From CAYLNK01 sp964384675 (GTDB taxonomy: Bacteria; Acidobacteriota; Thermoanaerobaculia; UBA5066), in NCBI GenBank assembly GCA_964384675.1, contig CAYLNK010000076.1, positions 1 through 22,151 on the forward strand: a stretch of DNA of 22,151 bases. Direction: 5' to 3'. The notes below the pieces were generated by a model that was not told the origin of the DNA, searched no databases, and worked only from the letters and a program-made list of their open reading frames with translations. The position numbers and the translations under genes were made by a program. Positions 20,941 through 22,151 of the stretch are shown here, piece after piece (the first letter of the stretch is position 1; each line of letters opens with the position of its first letter).

Positions 20941-22151
20941 TCAGATCGGAGCGGGCTCGGCGGGAGCCAGGAGCGGCGCCTCCTGCCGGAGCTCGCGCCC
21001 CTTCCACAGGATGTAGATCGCCGGGTAGACGAGAAGCTCGAGGAGGAACGACGTGATCAGGCCGCCCACCATGGGCGCCGCGATCCGCTTCATCACGTCC
21101 GAGCCCGCTCCCATGGACCACATGATCGGGAGGAGACCCATGAACGCCGCGCAGACCGTCATCGCCTTCGGGCGGGCGCGCTTCACGGCCCCGTGGATGA
21201 TCGCTTCGATGAGGTCGAGCCGGTTCTGGAGCTTGCCCTTCGCCTTGGCCTCGTCGTAGGCCAAGTCGAGGAAGAGGAGCATGAAGACGCCCGTCTCGGC
21301 GTCGAGCCCCATCAGCGCGATGATCCCGACCCAGACCGCGATCGACATGTTGTAGCCGAGGAGGTAGAGCAGCCAGACCGCCCCGATCATCGAGAACGGC
21401 ACCGCGAGCATCACGATCGTCGCCTTGAAGGCCGACTTCGTGTTCATGTACAGGAGGACGAAGATCAGGACGAGCGTGATGGGGAGGACGAGCTTGAGGC
21501 GCTCTCTGACGCGGATCATGTTCTCGTACTGGCCGCTCCAGACGAGGGTGTAGCCCGTCGGGACCTGGAGCTGGGCCTCGACGGCCCGCTTGGCGTCGGT
21601 CACGTACGAGCCCACGTCGCGCTTGGCGGTGTCGAAGTCCACGTAGACGTAGCCGGCGAGGAGGCCGTTCTCGTCGCGGATCATCGAAGGCCCGGTCGTC
21701 ATGCGGATGTCCGCGATCTGCGAGAGCGGCACCTGGGCGCCGGCCATCGTGGGGACGAGGACGCGCTCGAGGCGGGAGAGGTCCTCCCGGAGCTCGCGGG
21801 GGTAGCGGAGGTTCACGCTGAAGCGCTGGCGTCCCTCGACGGTGGTCGTGATGTCCTCGCCGCCGATCGCCGTCATGATCACGGCGTTCGCGTCGTCCAC
21901 CGTCAGGCCGTAGCGGGCGAGCGCCTCACGCTTGAGCTCGAAGTCGACGAAGTAGCCGCCCGCCACGCGCTCGGCGTACACCGAACGTGTGCCGGGGACC
22001 TGGCGGACGATCTTCTCGACCGCTTCGCCGATCCGCTCGATCTCCTTCACGTCCGAGCCGAAGACCTTGATGCCGATCGGCGTGCGGACGCCCGTCGAGA
22101 GCATGTCGATCCGGGCCTTGATCGGCATCGTCCAGGCGTTCGTCGTGCCGG
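20941..22151 (-). CDS. cusA: CusA/CzcA-type heavy-metal RND efflux pump, C-terminal part (5' end outside the window)
   Basis: The frame is open to the right edge (reading GTTNAWTMPIKARIDMLSTG), so the N-terminal half is missing. The visible 400-odd residues match the HME-RND family: RIDMLSTGVRTPIGIKVFG, a periplasmic porter half, ADIRMTTGPSMIRDENG, then membrane helices with LPITLVLIFVLLYMNTKS, PFSMIGAVWLLYLLGYN, IALMGLDAETGVFMLLFL and the end KRARPKAMTVCAAFMGLLPI. Cu/Ag specificity (CusA) is favoured by the Met residues and by the Cys-rich and PII-like genes downstream, but CzcA-like substrates cannot be excluded from this fragment. Genes for the adaptor and outer-membrane parts would lie beyond the right edge. 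Confidence 0.88.
   Translation of the reverse strand, partial: GTTNAWTMPIKARIDMLSTGVRTPIGIKVFGSDVKEIERIGEAVEKIVRQVPGTRSVYAERVAGGYFVDFELKREALARYGLTVDDANAVIMTAIGGEDITTTVEGRQRFSVNLRYPRELREDLSRLERVLVPTMAGAQVPLSQIADIRMTTGPSMIRDENGLLAGYVYVDFDTAKRDVGSYVTDAKRAVEAQLQVPTGYTLVWSGQYENMIRVRERLKLVLPITLVLIFVLLYMNTKSAFKATIVMLAVPFSMIGAVWLLYLLGYNMSIAVWVGIIALMGLDAETGVFMLLFLDLAYDEAKAKGKLQNRLDLIEAIIHGAVKRARPKAMTVCAAFMGLLPIMWSMGAGSDVMKRIAAPMVGGLITSFLLELLVYPAIYILWKGRELRQEAPLLAPAEPAPI

Overview
The window is a GC-rich accessory stretch from a diderm bacterium. Outer-membrane barrel, lipoprotein and periplasmic signals are frequent, and sigma-54 regulation is visible. The fused epimerase/SPW/VKOR protein, the CHASE2 kinase and the barrel sequences remind me of Acidobacteriota or delta-proteobacterial lineages, but taxonomy cannot be fixed from the sequence alone. 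I see no rRNA, tRNA, CRISPR array or insertion sequence.

Layout. 1-1531: the 3' part of an epimerase-SPW-VKOR fusion gene, interrupted by one in-frame TAG. 1589-3095: a MerR-type promoter, a MerR regulator with mercury-type cysteine spacing, a thioredoxin-like/MerC fusion and a small thioredoxin. 3161-4625 (minus): an alpha/beta hydrolase and a small exported helical protein. 4773-7915 (plus): a BamE-like lipoprotein, an outer-membrane beta-barrel, a ceramidase-like membrane enzyme and a SAM methyltransferase. 7954-14799 (minus, read right to left): HtrA protease, CHASE2 histidine kinase, NtrC-type response regulator, FecR protein, then a sigma-54 promoter, a Met/Gly-rich beta-propeller-like protein and a two-domain multicopper oxidase. 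14796-15210: a chimeric junction joining an exported-protein start to the back half of a receiver domain. 15683-17723 (minus): a Gly/His/Tyr-rich exported protein and a VWA protein. 17897-22151 (minus): CusA-type RND pump (truncated by the window edge), a Cys-rich protein, a PII-like protein, a kinase-less sensor, a second Cys-rich paralogue and a small helical exported protein.

Two regulatory circuits can be read directly. First, five promoters carry CTAA-N7-CTAA direct repeats (11-bp period), always 15 bp ahead of a -10-like hexamer, with an ATG only a few bases past the expected start point. The layout resembles binding by an OmpR/PhoB/CtrA-type activator, and it links the hydrolase, BamE-like, methyltransferase, junction/HtrA and Gly/His-rich/VWA units into one putative regulon. 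Second, a near-consensus sigma-54 promoter with an upstream dyad lies just beyond the NtrC-type regulator operon and should drive the Met-rich protein and the multicopper oxidase.

The overall theme is metal (copper/silver/mercury) and thiol stress in the envelope: MerR/MerC, multicopper oxidase, CusA, Cys-rich and His/Met-rich exported proteins, with HtrA and BamE-like envelope maintenance. The metal specificities are inferred.
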